Shown here: one piece after another, positions 23,149 to 32,200 of the stretch | Layout of the letters: the number at the start of each line of letters is the position of its first letter | How positions within the stretch are numbered: the first letter of the stretch is position 1 | Assembly: GCA_030529545.1 (NCBI GenBank) | Contig: JAUMWR010000014.1 | Span: 1-44,205 of the forward strand | Origin: Buchananella hordeovulneris | GTDB lineage: Bacteria > Actinomycetota > Actinomycetes > Actinomycetales > Actinomycetaceae | Length of the DNA stretch: 44,205 nt | Direction of reading: 5' to 3' | Translations under genes and position numbers: made by a program | The notes under the pieces: model-generated | Seen by the model: only the letters and a program-made list of their open reading frames with translations | Database searches by the model: none | Told to the model about the DNA's origin: nothing

Positions 23149-24377
23149 TGCCCCACCACAGCGAAGCCGAGCAGTTTTTCGGTGGGGATGGTGCGGGCCA
23201 CGCGGGCGGAGTCGGCCGGATCGATCTCGACCACGGACTTGCCGTCGGCGCCCACCACGTAGGCGCGGTTGGCGGTGACGCCAACCCCCAGCTTGGCGGA
23301 GTCGGCAGAGGCAACGCCCTCGCTCACGGCCGCCTCCTGCAGGGCGGAGGTGTCCGCGCCCGCAAAGACGCGCACCGCGCCCGTGGTGTCCACGGCGGCG
23401 ATGCGGTTGGCGTCGTCACCGAGCGCGCAGGCGGAAGCCAGCGGGGCCTTGATCTCCACGCGGGTCACCTTGGCCTCGCGCATGTCCACCAGCCACAGGG
23501 CGCTGCCGTCCATGGACAGGGCGGCCATGTGCGGGTGGTTGGCACGGCCGCAGAAGCGGGCCGGCGCGGCGGCGTCGACGTCCAACAGCGTGTGGCTGGC
23601 GAAGACAACCTCCTCGGTCTGGTGGTCCAGAGTGGCGGTGTGCACGACGTTGCCGCAGGCCACCACGACGCCGGCGCGGCTGGCCGCCCCACCGGCGAAG
23701 TCGGCGCACGGCACCGGGTTCTGGGCGGCGGGCAGCGCGGCCGGCAGCGGGTCCCCCAACTCGCGGGTCACCAGGTGGCCGCCCTCGACGGTGATGAGGG
23801 TGTCCTCCACCAGCGCCGCGAACTTAACGCCAGGCACGGCCAGGCCGGCGGTGGAGGGGGTGCCGGGCTGCAGCTCCTCCTTGTCCAGGACCAGGGCTGC
23901 ATCGCCGGCGCGCACCACCGTCAGGTCGTTCGAGGAGGCCACGGCGCCGCCAGTTCCCTTGGCCTGCGCCACCACGCCGGGGACGGCGCGGTAGTAGTGG
24001 GCGTGGTCGCCGTGCTCCCAGGTCCACACGCCGGAGTCCACCAGCTCCACGCCGGCCTCGGTCTGCACCGCCACGTAGCGGTCGTCCCCGGACAGGGCGG
24101 AGGCGCTGTGCAGGTGTGCGATCTCAGCGGACTCCAGGCTGGCCAGGTCCACCAGATGCACCTCGCCCGCAACGGAGGCGGTCACGAGGGACAGGGCAGG
24201 CTCCTTCAACTGCTCGGCGCCCTCCACGTGCCCGTGGCCGCCGTGGTCGTGGCCCTCGTGCTCGTGGTGGTGGCCGTGCTCGTCGTGGTGCTCCTCGGAC
24301 TGAGAGCAGCCGCCCAGCAGGGCGATGGCGCCTGCCGCGGCCAAGGCCACGAAGCGCGTGCGAACGGAAGCGGACAT
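23145..24377 (-). CDS. aztD: AztD-like periplasmic/surface zinc metallochaperone
   Basis: A 410-aa lipoprotein. The signal peptide ends in a lipobox LLGGC (Cys24), followed by a His-rich, acidic stretch at about 28-50 that should bind several zinc ions. The rest is a seven-bladed beta-propeller pattern of short strands with repeated V-x-L-V-D steps. AztD proteins hand zinc to the AztC binding protein. The start ATG 24375-24377 follows GGAG; a longer reading from 24434 has no signal peptide. It lies 13 nt after aztB and overlaps aztC. Confidence 0.85.
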   Translation of the reverse strand: MSASVRTRFVALAAAGAIALLGGCSQSEEHHDEHGHHHEHEGHDHGGHGHVEGAEQLKEPALSLVTASVAGEVHLVDLASLESAEIAHLHSASALSGDDRYVAVQTEAGVELVDSGVWTWEHGDHAHYYRAVPGVVAQAKGTGGAVASSNDLTVVRAGDAALVLDKEELQPGTPSTAGLAVPGVKFAALVEDTLITVEGGHLVTRELGDPLPAALPAAQNPVPCADFAGGAASRAGVVVACGNVVHTATLDHQTEEVVFASHTLLDVDAAAPARFCGRANHPHMAALSMDGSALWLVDMREAKVTRVEIKAPLASACALGDDANRIAAVDTTGAVRVFAGADTSALQEAAVSEGVASADSAKLGVGVTANRAYVVGADGKSVVEIDPADSARVARTIPTEKLLGFAVVGQ

Positions 24378-24390
24378 GTTGTTCTCCAAA

Positions 24391-25281
24391 TCAGTGCGAA
24401 GTGGGGGCGGGCCCGGGAGCAGCGCCGGCCACAAGAGCGTCGGCGGGTGCGCAGGAGCGCCGGTGGAATAGGGGCCGCAAACTGGCGGCGACCAAGAAGA
24501 AGAGGCCGGAAACAGCGGAGATAGAGGCCCCCGCAGCGGTGGCGGCGAACCAAGAGATGTACAGTCCCGCCACCACGGCCACCGAGCCGAGCAGAGCGGC
24601 CCAGGCCATCACGGCGGGAATCGAGCGGGCCCAGAGGGAAGCGGTGGCCGCAGGCGCCACCAGGAGGGCCACCACCAGCAGCGAGCCGATGGCGCGGTAG
24701 GAGGCCACGACCGCGATCGTCACCAGGATCGTCAGCGCCACCTGCGCCAGGCGGGGGCGCATGCCCAGGGTGCGGGCCAGGTTCTCATCGAGCGCCAACG
24801 CGGTCAGGGGGCGGCGCAGCAGGAAGGCCAGCGCCATCACCAGGGCCAGGCCACCGGTGAGCACCCACAGCTCGGCGGTGGAGATGGCCAGAATGTCACC
24901 GAAGAGAATGGCCGTCAGGTCGGTGGCGAAGTTGCGGGACTTGGACACGATGATCACGCCGATAGACAGCATGATCACGAAGGCGATGCCGATCGCCGTG
25001 TCCTGGCTCAGGCGCGCCCGGCGCGTCAACCAGCCAATCCCGATCGCCATCACCAGGGCGGAGATCCCCGCTCCCACCAGCGGGGAGGCGCCGGCCACCG
25101 CCGCGATGGCCACGCCGGGAAGCATGCCGTGAGAGACGGCCTCCCCCAGGAAGGCCATCCCGCGCACCACCACCCAAGTGCCCGCCACCGCGCAAATGAG
25201 GGCAGCAAGGATTCCACCCCACAGGGCGTTGGTGAAAAAGGAGGCCTGGAGGGGCTCGAGGATCCACGGAGCCAATTGCAT
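24391..25281 (-). CDS. aztB: Zinc ABC transporter permease
   Basis: A 296-aa ZnuB/TroB-type permease with eight to nine hydrophobic helices. It has the family region GMLPGVAIAAVAG (about 50-62) and DTAIGIAFVIMLSIGV near the middle. It passes zinc into the cytoplasm. ATG 25279-25281 is chosen: TAGACT (a -10) lies six nt upstream on the minus strand, so the mRNA would start at this ATG without a leader. A GTG at 25287 would overlap the -10. First gene of the leftward aztB-aztD-aztC operon. Confidence 0.9.
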   Translation of the reverse strand: MQLAPWILEPLQASFFTNALWGGILAALICAVAGTWVVVRGMAFLGEAVSHGMLPGVAIAAVAGASPLVGAGISALVMAIGIGWLTRRARLSQDTAIGIAFVIMLSIGVIIVSKSRNFATDLTAILFGDILAISTAELWVLTGGLALVMALAFLLRRPLTALALDENLARTLGMRPRLAQVALTILVTIAVVASYRAIGSLLVVALLVAPAATASLWARSIPAVMAWAALLGSVAVVAGLYISWFAATAAGASISAVSGLFFLVAASLRPLFHRRSCAPADALVAGAAPGPAPTSH

Positions 25282-25288
25282 ACCCACA

Positions 25289-25332
25289 GTCTAGTTGCGA
25301 ACCATTCTCGAACGCAGCGGTAGGCTGGTCAC
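25289..25332. promoter_or_regulatory. Divergent leaderless promoters with Zur-like box
   Basis: Only 51 nt separate the two divergent starts. On the minus strand TAGACT (25289-25294) ends 7 nt before the A of the aztB ATG. On the plus strand TAGGCT (25321-25326) ends 7 nt before that of the aztA ATG. Between them TGCGAACCATTCTCG (25296-25310) matches the actinobacterial Zur pattern TGAnAATGATTnTCA (minus-strand reading) at 10 of 13 fixed positions. One bound repressor could shut off both units. Confidence 0.5.
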
Positions 25333-26106
25333 ATGCAGGCAGAAAACGCGGAGCGAAGCCAGGAAGCGCTCGACGAGCAGGACGGCGGCAACGTCGGCGG
25401 CGCAACCGACCGCAACGCCGAGGGGAGGGCAAAGGGAAACATCGAGGTAGGCGCGGGGCTGCGCCTGCACGGCGTGACGGTGCGGCGCGGGGAAATCCTG
25501 GCCCTGGACGACGTCGACGTGCTGCTCCCCGCCGGGCAAATCACCCTGCTGTGGGGCGGCAACGGCTGCGGCAAGACCACGATGCTGCTGGCGCTCGCGG
25601 GCTGCCTGGACATCGAGGGGGGACACGTGGACGGGCTGGCCGGCAAGCGAGTGGCGCTCGTGCCACAGGCCCCGCCCACCCCGGACCGCCTGCCGCTGAC
25701 CGTGCGGGCCGCCGTGGAGATGGGGTGCTGGCCCGCGCGGGGGCTGCTGGCCCCGCTCACTGCTGCGGATCGCGAGCGCGTGGTCGGCGCGATGGAGACG
25801 ATGCGCATCACCGACCTGGCGGATAGGCAGTTGTCCCGCGTCTCCGGCGGACAGCGCCAGCGCACGCTGGTGGCCCAGGCTTTGGTGCAGCAGGCCCCGA
25901 TCCTGCTGGCGGACGAGCCCACCGCGGCTGCCGACGTCGCCTCCACCGAGATCATTCACGAGGTGCTGCGCCAGGAGGCGGCCCGTGGGGCCGTCGTGGT
26001 GATCGCCTCCCATGACCCGGACGTGCGCGAGTTCGCTGACAACGTGGTGGAGATGCGCGCCGGGCACGTGACGCGCGTGGTGCCGGGCGGCGCGAGCGCG
26101 CTCTAG
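25333..26106 (+). CDS. aztA: Zinc ABC transporter ATP-binding protein
   Basis: A 257-aa ATPase. It has Walker A GGNGCGKTT (about 72-80), Q-loop VPQAP, signature VSGGQRQRTLVAQAL, Walker B ILLADEPTAAAD and H-loop ASHDP. It energises AztB, which is encoded divergently. An N-terminal extension of about 37 polar residues precedes the first NBD strand, unusual for this family, and it contains a weak copy of the dispersed word (25381-25400). The predicted leaderless start is ATG 25333. Confidence 0.88.
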   Translation: MQAENAERSQEALDEQDGGNVGGATDRNAEGRAKGNIEVGAGLRLHGVTVRRGEILALDDVDVLLPAGQITLLWGGNGCGKTTMLLALAGCLDIEGGHVDGLAGKRVALVPQAPPTPDRLPLTVRAAVEMGCWPARGLLAPLTAADRERVVGAMETMRITDLADRQLSRVSGGQRQRTLVAQALVQQAPILLADEPTAAADVASTEIIHEVLRQEAARGAVVVIASHDPDVREFADNVVEMRAGHVTRVVPGGASAL

Positions 26107-26120
26107 CCCCGCCGCCCCAG

Positions 26121-26159
26121 AGGCGCCCCCTGCCTGCACCGGGGGCGCTTTGCTTTGCC
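26121..26159 (+). terminator. Terminator after aztA
   Basis: GCGCCCCC (26123-26130) pairs with GGGGGCGC (26141-26148) and is followed by TTTGCTTTG. It lies 15 nt after the aztA stop codon and faces the convergent CstR-like gene. Confidence 0.7.
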
Positions 26160-26202
26160 TGTGCGCGGGTTGCGGGCCGGCCGGCGCCCAGGAGCGGACC
26201 GT

Positions 26203-26586
26203 CTAGCTGAGGGAGAGGAAGAGCTTTTCGAGCTCGTCGTGGGTGAGCGGTGCGCCAGTTTTGGTCGTCTTGGTGGCCGACGTTACCTCGCCCGCGCCCC
26301 CCTGCACGTGGCCGGCGTGTGTGCCGGCGGGGGCGGCGTCGGCGAGGGCGCAGTTGCGCATGGCGGTGGCGATGATCGCAAAGCCCGCCTTGTCCAGCGC
26401 GGAGCTGACGGCCGAGAGCTGGGTTACCACCGTGCGGCAGTCCGCGCCGTTCTCGAAGGAGTCGATCAGGGCAGTGAGCTGGCCGCGCGCGCGTTTGAGG
26501 CGGTTGAGGATCTTGCGCTGCGCGGCGTCGGCCTCGGCGGCGGCAGCGTGGTCGGGGCTCTCGCTTGCGCTGGAGGGCGTGCTCAT
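26203..26586 (-). CDS. CsoR/FrmR-family repressor, CstR-like persulfide sensor
   Basis: A 127-aa protein with the all-helical DUF156 fold (LNRLKRARGQLTALIDSFENG). Cys50 and Cys79 are 29 residues apart, as in CsoR and CstR. The copper-ligand His of CsoR (four residues before the second Cys) is Ala75 here, so a CstR-type thiol/persulfide sensor is favoured over a copper sensor. The C-terminal 45 residues are an Ala/Gly/Thr-rich extension. ATG 26584-26586 is set by AAAGGA upstream. A perfect operator (26620-26635) separates it from the divergent CoA-disulfide reductase-rhodanese gene, a typical CstR target. Confidence 0.85.
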   Translation of the reverse strand: MSTPSSASESPDHAAAAEADAAQRKILNRLKRARGQLTALIDSFENGADCRTVVTQLSAVSSALDKAGFAIIATAMRNCALADAAPAGTHAGHVQGGAGEVTSATKTTKTGAPLTHDELEKLFLSLS

Positions 26587-26619
26587 TTGGATCCTTTCGC
26601 CGTGAACACTTGCCATTCT

Positions 26620-26635
26620 ATACCCCCGGGGGTAT
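26620..26635. promoter_or_regulatory. CsoR/CstR-type operator
   Basis: ATACCCCCGGGGGTAT is a perfect 16-bp palindrome of the GC-tract type bound by CsoR/CstR repressors. It lies 33 nt from the repressor start and 46 nt from the reductase start, so it can control both directions. Confidence 0.8.
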
Positions 26636-26681
26636 TTTGTCAGTGTGAGCGGGGCGCGCGCCCCGGGGGAGAAGGAGAGCC

Positions 26682-28352
26682 ATGCGAGTTGTAGTGGTCG
26701 GCGGCGTCGCCGGAGGCATGAGCGCGGCGGCACGCCTGCGCCGCCTGCAGGAGGACGCGGAAGTAATCGTGCTGGAGCGCGGCGGCGAGGTCTCCTTCGC
26801 CAACTGCGGCCTGCCCTACTACGTCGGTGGCGAGATCACCGACCGCGCCGCCCTGGAGGTCCAGACCCCGGCCAAGCTCAAGGCCGCCCTGGCCCTGGAC
26901 GTGCGCGTCAACTCCGCCGTCACCGCGCTGGACACCGACAAGCGCGTCGTGGGCGTTGAGGGCCCCGAGGGCTCCTACGAGCTCACCTACGACCACCTGA
27001 TCCTGGCCCCCGGCGCCTTCGCGCTGCGTCCGCCGATCCCCGGCATCGACTCCCCGCGCGTCCACACGCTGCGCACCGTCCCCGACGCCCTCGAGCTGGA
27101 GCGCCTGGCCGGCCAGGCCAAGCGCGCCGTCGTCCTGGGTGCCGGCTTCATCGGCCTGGAGGCTGCCGAGGCCCTGGCTCACCGCGGCCTGCACGTCGAC
27201 CTGGTCGAGCTCGCCCCGCACGTCCTGCCGCCCCTCGAGTCCGAGCTGGCCACCCTGGTGCGCGCCGAACTCGAGCGCATCGGCGTCACCGTCCACGACG
27301 GCGTCGGCGCGACCGCGATCGAGAGCGGGGCCGAGAGCGACGTCGTCCAACTGGGCAACGGCGAGGCACTGGAGGCGGACTTCGTCGTCCTCTCCGTCGG
27401 CGTGCGCCCCGACACCGCCCTGTGGGAGGGCGCGGGCGTGAACTGCGAGCGCGGTGCGATCATCGTCGACGAGGTCGGGCGCACCAACGTCGAGGGCGTG
27501 TGGGCCGTCGGTGACGCCACCGTCTCCGTCGACAGCGCCACCGGTATGCGCCGCCCCGTCCCACTGGCCGGCCCCGCCAACCGTGCCGGCCGCCTGGTGG
27601 CCGACGCCATCTCCGGCCGCACCCACCACAAGCTGCCCACCCTGGCCGGCACCGCGATCGTCCGCGTGGGCAAGCTCACCGCCGCCCTCACCGGCGCCAA
27701 CCGCGCCTCCCTCGACGCCGCCGGCATCGAGTACGAGACCATCCACCTGCACCCCATGAACCACGCCGGTTACTTCCCCGGTGCCGTGCAGATGCACCTC
27801 GTTGTGCACTTTGGCCGCGACGGCAAGCTCCTCGGCGCCCAGGGTGTCGGCGAGGCCGGCGTCGACAAGCGCATCGACGTGTTTGCCACCGCCCTCAAGG
27901 CCGGCATGCACATGGAAGACCTCATCGACCTCGACCTGGCCTACTCCCCGCCCTTCGGCTCCGCCAAGGACCCGGTGAACATGGCCGGCATGATGGCCAG
28001 CAACGTCCTGGATGGCACCATGCCCATCTGGCACGCCACCCAGTTGGACGACGTTCTGGCCGGCGGGTTTGTGCTCGACGTGCGCAGCCCCGCCGAATAC
28101 GCCTCCGGGCACCTGCCCGGAGCCCTAAACATCGCGCACACCGAATTGCGCGAGCGCCTGGAGGAGGTGCGCGCTGCGGCCAACGGCCGCAAGGTCCACG
28201 TGCACTGTGCTTCCGGGATGCGCTCCTACCTGGCCACCCGCATGCTGTTGGCGGCCGGGCTGGAGGCGGTCAACCTCAGCGGCGGCATGTTGACGCTGCG
28301 CGCCACCCTGGGGCAGCGGGCCGCAGAAATCCTCATCACGGAAGGAAACTGA
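26682..28352 (+). CDS. CoA-disulfide reductase fused to rhodanese (CoADR-Rhd)
   Basis: A 556-aa fusion. Residues 1-450 are an FAD/NAD(P)H disulfide reductase: GGVAGGMSAAARLRRL binds FAD, the single active-site Cys42 is in FANCGLPYYVGG (CoADR type, not CxxxxC), and GAGFIGLEAAEAL binds NAD(P)H. Residues 465-556 are a rhodanese domain with catalytic Cys509 in HCASGMRS. Such enzymes reduce CoA persulfide or polysulfide and relieve sulfane-sulfur stress. GGAG precedes the ATG. The upstream CstR operator and the downstream Cys-rich gene after 4 nt suggest a sulfur-stress operon. Third-position C is extreme here. Confidence 0.92.
   Translation: MRVVVVGGVAGGMSAAARLRRLQEDAEVIVLERGGEVSFANCGLPYYVGGEITDRAALEVQTPAKLKAALALDVRVNSAVTALDTDKRVVGVEGPEGSYELTYDHLILAPGAFALRPPIPGIDSPRVHTLRTVPDALELERLAGQAKRAVVLGAGFIGLEAAEALAHRGLHVDLVELAPHVLPPLESELATLVRAELERIGVTVHDGVGATAIESGAESDVVQLGNGEALEADFVVLSVGVRPDTALWEGAGVNCERGAIIVDEVGRTNVEGVWAVGDATVSVDSATGMRRPVPLAGPANRAGRLVADAISGRTHHKLPTLAGTAIVRVGKLTAALTGANRASLDAAGIEYETIHLHPMNHAGYFPGAVQMHLVVHFGRDGKLLGAQGVGEAGVDKRIDVFATALKAGMHMEDLIDLDLAYSPPFGSAKDPVNMAGMMASNVLDGTMPIWHATQLDDVLAGGFVLDVRSPAEYASGHLPGALNIAHTELRERLEEVRAAANGRKVHVHCASGMRSYLATRMLLAAGLEAVNLSGGMLTLRATLGQRAAEILITEGN
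28046..28064 (-). repeat. Dispersed word, one mismatch
   Basis: GCCGGCCAGAACGTCGTCC on the minus strand, at the start of the rhodanese domain of CoADR-Rhd (DDVLAG). Confidence 0.65.
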
Positions 28353-28356
28353 ACAC

Positions 28357-28524
28357 ATGTGTAGGCGAGTTACCTGCGGCAAGTGCGGCAAGGCCACCTG
28401 GGCCGGCTGCGGACAGCACATCGAGATGGCTCTGGCCGGGGTGCCCAAGGCCGACCGCTGCCAGGGGCACGAGGGCGAGGCCGGCGCCGGCGGCTCTTGG
28501 CTGGGCAAGCTCTTCGGTCGCTGA
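28357..28524 (+). CDS. Small Cys-rich zinc-ribbon-like protein (55 aa)
   Basis: A 55-aa protein beginning MCRRVTCGKCGKATWAGCGQ, with Cys at 2, 7, 10, 18 and 35 and His at 21 and 38. C7-x2-C10 with C18 and H21 could hold a metal. Close relatives are, to my recollection, scattered through Actinobacteria as small proteins of unknown function. AAGGA lies 10 nt before ATG 28357, and the gene follows the CoADR-rhodanese stop by 4 nt, so it is co-translated with it. A strong terminator comes 19 nt later. A thiol, metal or sulfur-handling role is inferred from context. Confidence 0.8.
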   Translation: MCRRVTCGKCGKATWAGCGQHIEMALAGVPKADRCQGHEGEAGAGGSWLGKLFGR

Positions 28525-28543
28525 ACCTGATCCGGAAATAGGC

Positions 28544-28586
28544 GCGGTGGGCGCGGGATGTGTTTCCCGCGCCCACCGCCGCTTTT
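28544..28586 (+). terminator. Terminator of the CoADR operon
   Basis: A perfect 15-bp stem (28544-28558 with 28565-28579) around a 6-nt loop, followed by CGCTTTTGC. Confidence 0.85.
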
Positions 28587-28639
28587 GCTCCCGGGGAGTC
28601 CCGGCACAGGGCGCGGCGAGGGCGGGGGAGCCGGCGGGG

Positions 28640-28653
28640 TAGTCTCGAGGGCA
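28640..28653 (+). promoter_or_regulatory. -10 box giving a leaderless Nudix mRNA
   Basis: TAGTCT (28640-28645) lies seven nt before ATG 28653. There is no useful Shine-Dalgarno, so transcription probably begins at the start codon. Confidence 0.45.
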
Positions 28654-29183
28654 TGGCTACCCCGGAATTCGTTCTCGAACTGCGCGCCAAGGTGGGCACC
28701 GCCGAGCTGTGGATGCCCGGCGTCACCGCCGTGGTGCTGCGCCACCTGCCCGACTCCACCGGCGCGCGCCGCCCGGTGGACTGGGACGCGCAGCTCGACC
28801 CCGCCACGGTGGAGGTGCTGCTGGTGCAGCGCGCGGACAACGGGCACTGGACCCCCGTCACGGGCATCATCGACCCCCGGGAGGAGCCCGCCGTGGCCGG
28901 GGCCCGCGAGACCCGCGAGGAGGCCGGGGTGGAGGCCCGCGCGGTGCGCCTGCTCTCCACCGAGGCGATCGGGCCGCTGCAGTACCCGAACGGGGACAGG
29001 GCCTCCTACCTGGACATTGCCTTCGCCTACGAGTGGGTAGGCGGAGAACCCCACCCCGCCGACGGGGAGAACACCCGCGCCGAGTTTGTGCGGGCCGACC
29101 AGCTACCGGCCCTCAACGCCCGCTTCACCCGGGTTATCGCCAGGGCGCTCACTGGCCGGGCGGCGGCCGACTTCGCTTCCTAG
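28653..29183 (+). CDS. Nudix hydrolase
   Basis: A 176-aa protein with an intact Nudix box at residues 71-93 (GIIDPREEPAVAGA, then RETREEAGV), matching G-x5-E-x7-REUxEExGU, so the Mg-binding glutamates are present. It should cleave a nucleoside diphosphate linked to another group. The substrate is not readable. Relatives with a leading W-x-P-G-V segment are common in Actinobacteria and are usually annotated only as NUDIX domain proteins. It lies after the terminator of the CoADR operon with its own leaderless promoter. Confidence 0.9.
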   Translation: MATPEFVLELRAKVGTAELWMPGVTAVVLRHLPDSTGARRPVDWDAQLDPATVEVLLVQRADNGHWTPVTGIIDPREEPAVAGARETREEAGVEARAVRLLSTEAIGPLQYPNGDRASYLDIAFAYEWVGGEPHPADGENTRAEFVRADQLPALNARFTRVIARALTGRAAADFAS

Positions 29184-29234
29184 CACCCCGCCAGCCACGC
29201 CGCAGAAATCCGCGATATTCCGCCCCTTTGCCCC

Positions 29235-29249
29235 TATCCTGGGCGAGTG
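29235..29249 (+). promoter_or_regulatory. -10 box giving a leaderless GTG start
   Basis: TATCCT (29235-29240) ends seven nt before the G of GTG 29247. No Shine-Dalgarno precedes the GTG. Confidence 0.45.
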
Positions 29250-32200
29250 AGCCCCTTTTCTTTCTTCCGCAAGTCCTCCGGTGACGGCACGGAGCTTCCC
29301 GCGGCCGACTCCCCCGTGGAGCAGCCCGGCGCCCTGCCGGACGGCCAAATCCTCGCCGCCTCCCCGGACGCCGCCGCTGCAGGCAGCGCCGGGGCGGGAG
29401 CCGGCGCGGAGCACGAAGACGCGGCAGAGGGCAACGCCGCCTCCGGCATTCGCAGCGAAGAGGACTACCGGCGCGCCATCGAGACGCGGCTGATCCAGTG
29501 GTCCACCAAGCTGGTGACGGAAACCGACCTGGGCGGCGAGGAGCTGATCCTGGACCTGGCCCACGCCCACCCCTCCGGGCACGCCCAGCTCTTTGCCGGC
29601 CGCCCCACCCGCCTGGCCAACCTGTTGCGCGAGCCCGCCGCGCTGGCGGAGGGGCAGCGCACCGTGCGCGCCATCCGCCGCGCCATGTCCAAGGCTCGCG
29701 CTAACAACGTGGTCGCCCCTCTCCACCTGGCCATCGGTGAAGCCACCTGGCTGGAGCCCGCCGAGGCCCTTGGGGCCGGTGGGGCCGACGGCGAGCAGCA
29801 GCGCGGCCACGCCCCGCTGCTCCTGTGCCCCGTCAAGCTCACCGGCGCCACTGATGACTCCGTCACCTTCACCGTGGACACGGCCCTGCAGGTGGCCCCC
29901 GCGTTCGTGCGCGCGGTGCGCGCTCGCGGCATCCACGTGGACACCGGCGCCCTGGTCACCGCCTGCCTGACCCGCCGCGGCTTCTCCCCGCAGGCCGCCC
30001 TGGACTTCCTGCAGCGGCTGGGCTCCGAGGCGCTGCCCGGATTCGAGAAGCAGGACACCCTGCGCCTGGGCCTGGTGGTCCAGCCGGAGGAGGACCTGCT
30101 CACCGCCTTCCAGGAGGCTCTGCCGGACCTGCGCTCTTGCGCCCTGGTGGCCGGCCTGGTGGGGGACCCCGGCGCCATCTCCGTCCTCAAGACCGAGCTG
30201 CCCGAGCCCCAGGCCACCGACCGCGACCCGTTCTCCGAGCGCGGCGCGGGCGACATGGATCCCGACCAGCTCAACGTGATCGACGCGGTCGTGGCAGGCA
30301 ACAACCTGGTGGTCGACGCCCCGGCCGGCTCCGAGCTGGCCGGCACTGTGTCCGCCGTGATGGCCGACGCCGCCGCCACCGGCCGCGTCAGCGTGTTCGT
30401 GCCGGGCTCCCGCCGCACCGCCTCCGCCTTGGCCCACGCGGTCTCCGACCTGGGGCTGGAGGGCCTGTTCGCCGACGCCACCCGCGAGGACGGCTGGCAG
30501 GCCAATCTGGCCGCCGCGCTGCGTGCCTCCCTGAGCCGCGACTCCATCGAGGTCAACGACGACGAGATCGCGGACGTGCGCGAGCGCCTGGTCAACGCGC
30601 GGCGCGACCTGTCCAACTACATCGCGGCCCTCTACCGGCACCGTCCCGAGTGGGACGCCTCCATGCACAAGGTGCTGGGCGAGCTCTCCGGCCTGACCTA
30701 CGGCCGGCCCTGCCCGCGCACCAAGGTGCAGTTCTCCTCCGCCCAGTTGGAGGCCATCACGCAGGCCGGGCGCCCGGCGGCGCACGACCTGCTGCGCCGC
30801 GCCGACGAGGCCGGGCTGATCGCCTCCCAGCCGCACAGCACCCCCTGGTTTGGCGCGCGCCCTGAGAGCCCCGAGCACGCGCTGAGCGTGGTGGAGTCCG
30901 TGGTGCGCCTGCACGGCGAGCCCGGCACCGAGGCGGTGGACTACCCCGGCCAGACCCCGCTGGAGCAGGCCGGCTTGCTGGAGACGCTGCGGGTGGATGC
31001 GCACGACGTCGCCGAGGAGACCGGCCTGGTGGAGGCCGAGACCGTCAACCAGTGGATCGAGCAGCTCGAGATGCTGGACGGGGTGCGCGACTCCCTGGAC
31101 GTCTTCCTGCCCACCATCTTCGAGCGCTCCGCTGCGGACATGGTGATCGCCACCGCCACCAAGGAGTGGCGCCGCGAGCACTCCTTCGACATGTCCGGGC
31201 GCGACCGCCGCCGCCTGGCCAAACAGGCCAAGTCCCTGGTCCGCCCCGGCCGGACGGTGGACGACCTGCACGCGGAGCTCATCAAGGTCCAGCAGCGCCG
31301 CGAGATCTGGCGCCGCTACGCCGCCCAGGGCGGTTGGCCGGTACTGCCCACCGGCCTGCCGGAGCTGCGCAGCCACGCAGAGCTGGTGCGCTCCGAGCTG
31401 GAGCGGGTGGATGCCGTGGTGGCTAAGCCCGGCGGTGTGGCGCTCGGGGACGTGCACTTCGAGCCGTTGGCGCGCCTGCTGGCCGCCCTGGCCTCTCCCG
31501 CCTACAGCAACGACCTGCCCATCCACACCCAGCTCAACATCGAGCTGGAGCAGATGGGCATGGTGGAGCTCGTGGCGGATCTGCGCGCCCGCCGCGTGGA
31601 GGGGGACATGCTCCTCAAGGAGTTCGAGCTCGCCTGGTGGGTCTCGGTGCTCCAGCACATCCTCACCGCTGACTCCCACCTGCAGAACCTGGACGGGCAG
31701 GCGCTCTCCCAGCTCTCCTACTCGGTGCGGGTGCTGGACAAGCAGCATGTGGAGACCCTGGCCGGCCCGCTGCTGCGCGCTGCGGTGGCCCGGGTCCGCG
31801 AGGAGGTGGACCGCGACTACGAGGGCGCGGCCCAGCTCAGCTACTGCCTGGCCCCCGAGCACGCCGGTCAGTTGACTCAGACCCTGGTGGACTTCCCGTT
31901 GGCCCGCCGCCTGCTGCCCATGTGGTCGGTGCCGGCCCTGTTGGCCCCGGCGCTGCTGCCGCAAGACGCCCCCATCGACCTGTTGATCGTGGAGGCCAAC
32001 GTCCCCATCGAGCGGGTTATCTCTCTGGCCGCCCGCGCCAACCAGCTCGTGGTGGTGGGAGAGCTGCACCGCCCTGGCGGGATCGGGGCGGAGGTGGCGG
32101 ACCTGCTGCCGCGCCTGGCCCTGCCCACCGATCGCGGCGACCGAGACGGAGAGATCGCGGCTCTGCTGGCCTCCTACGGGCACGGCGGGCTGGTGCGCCC

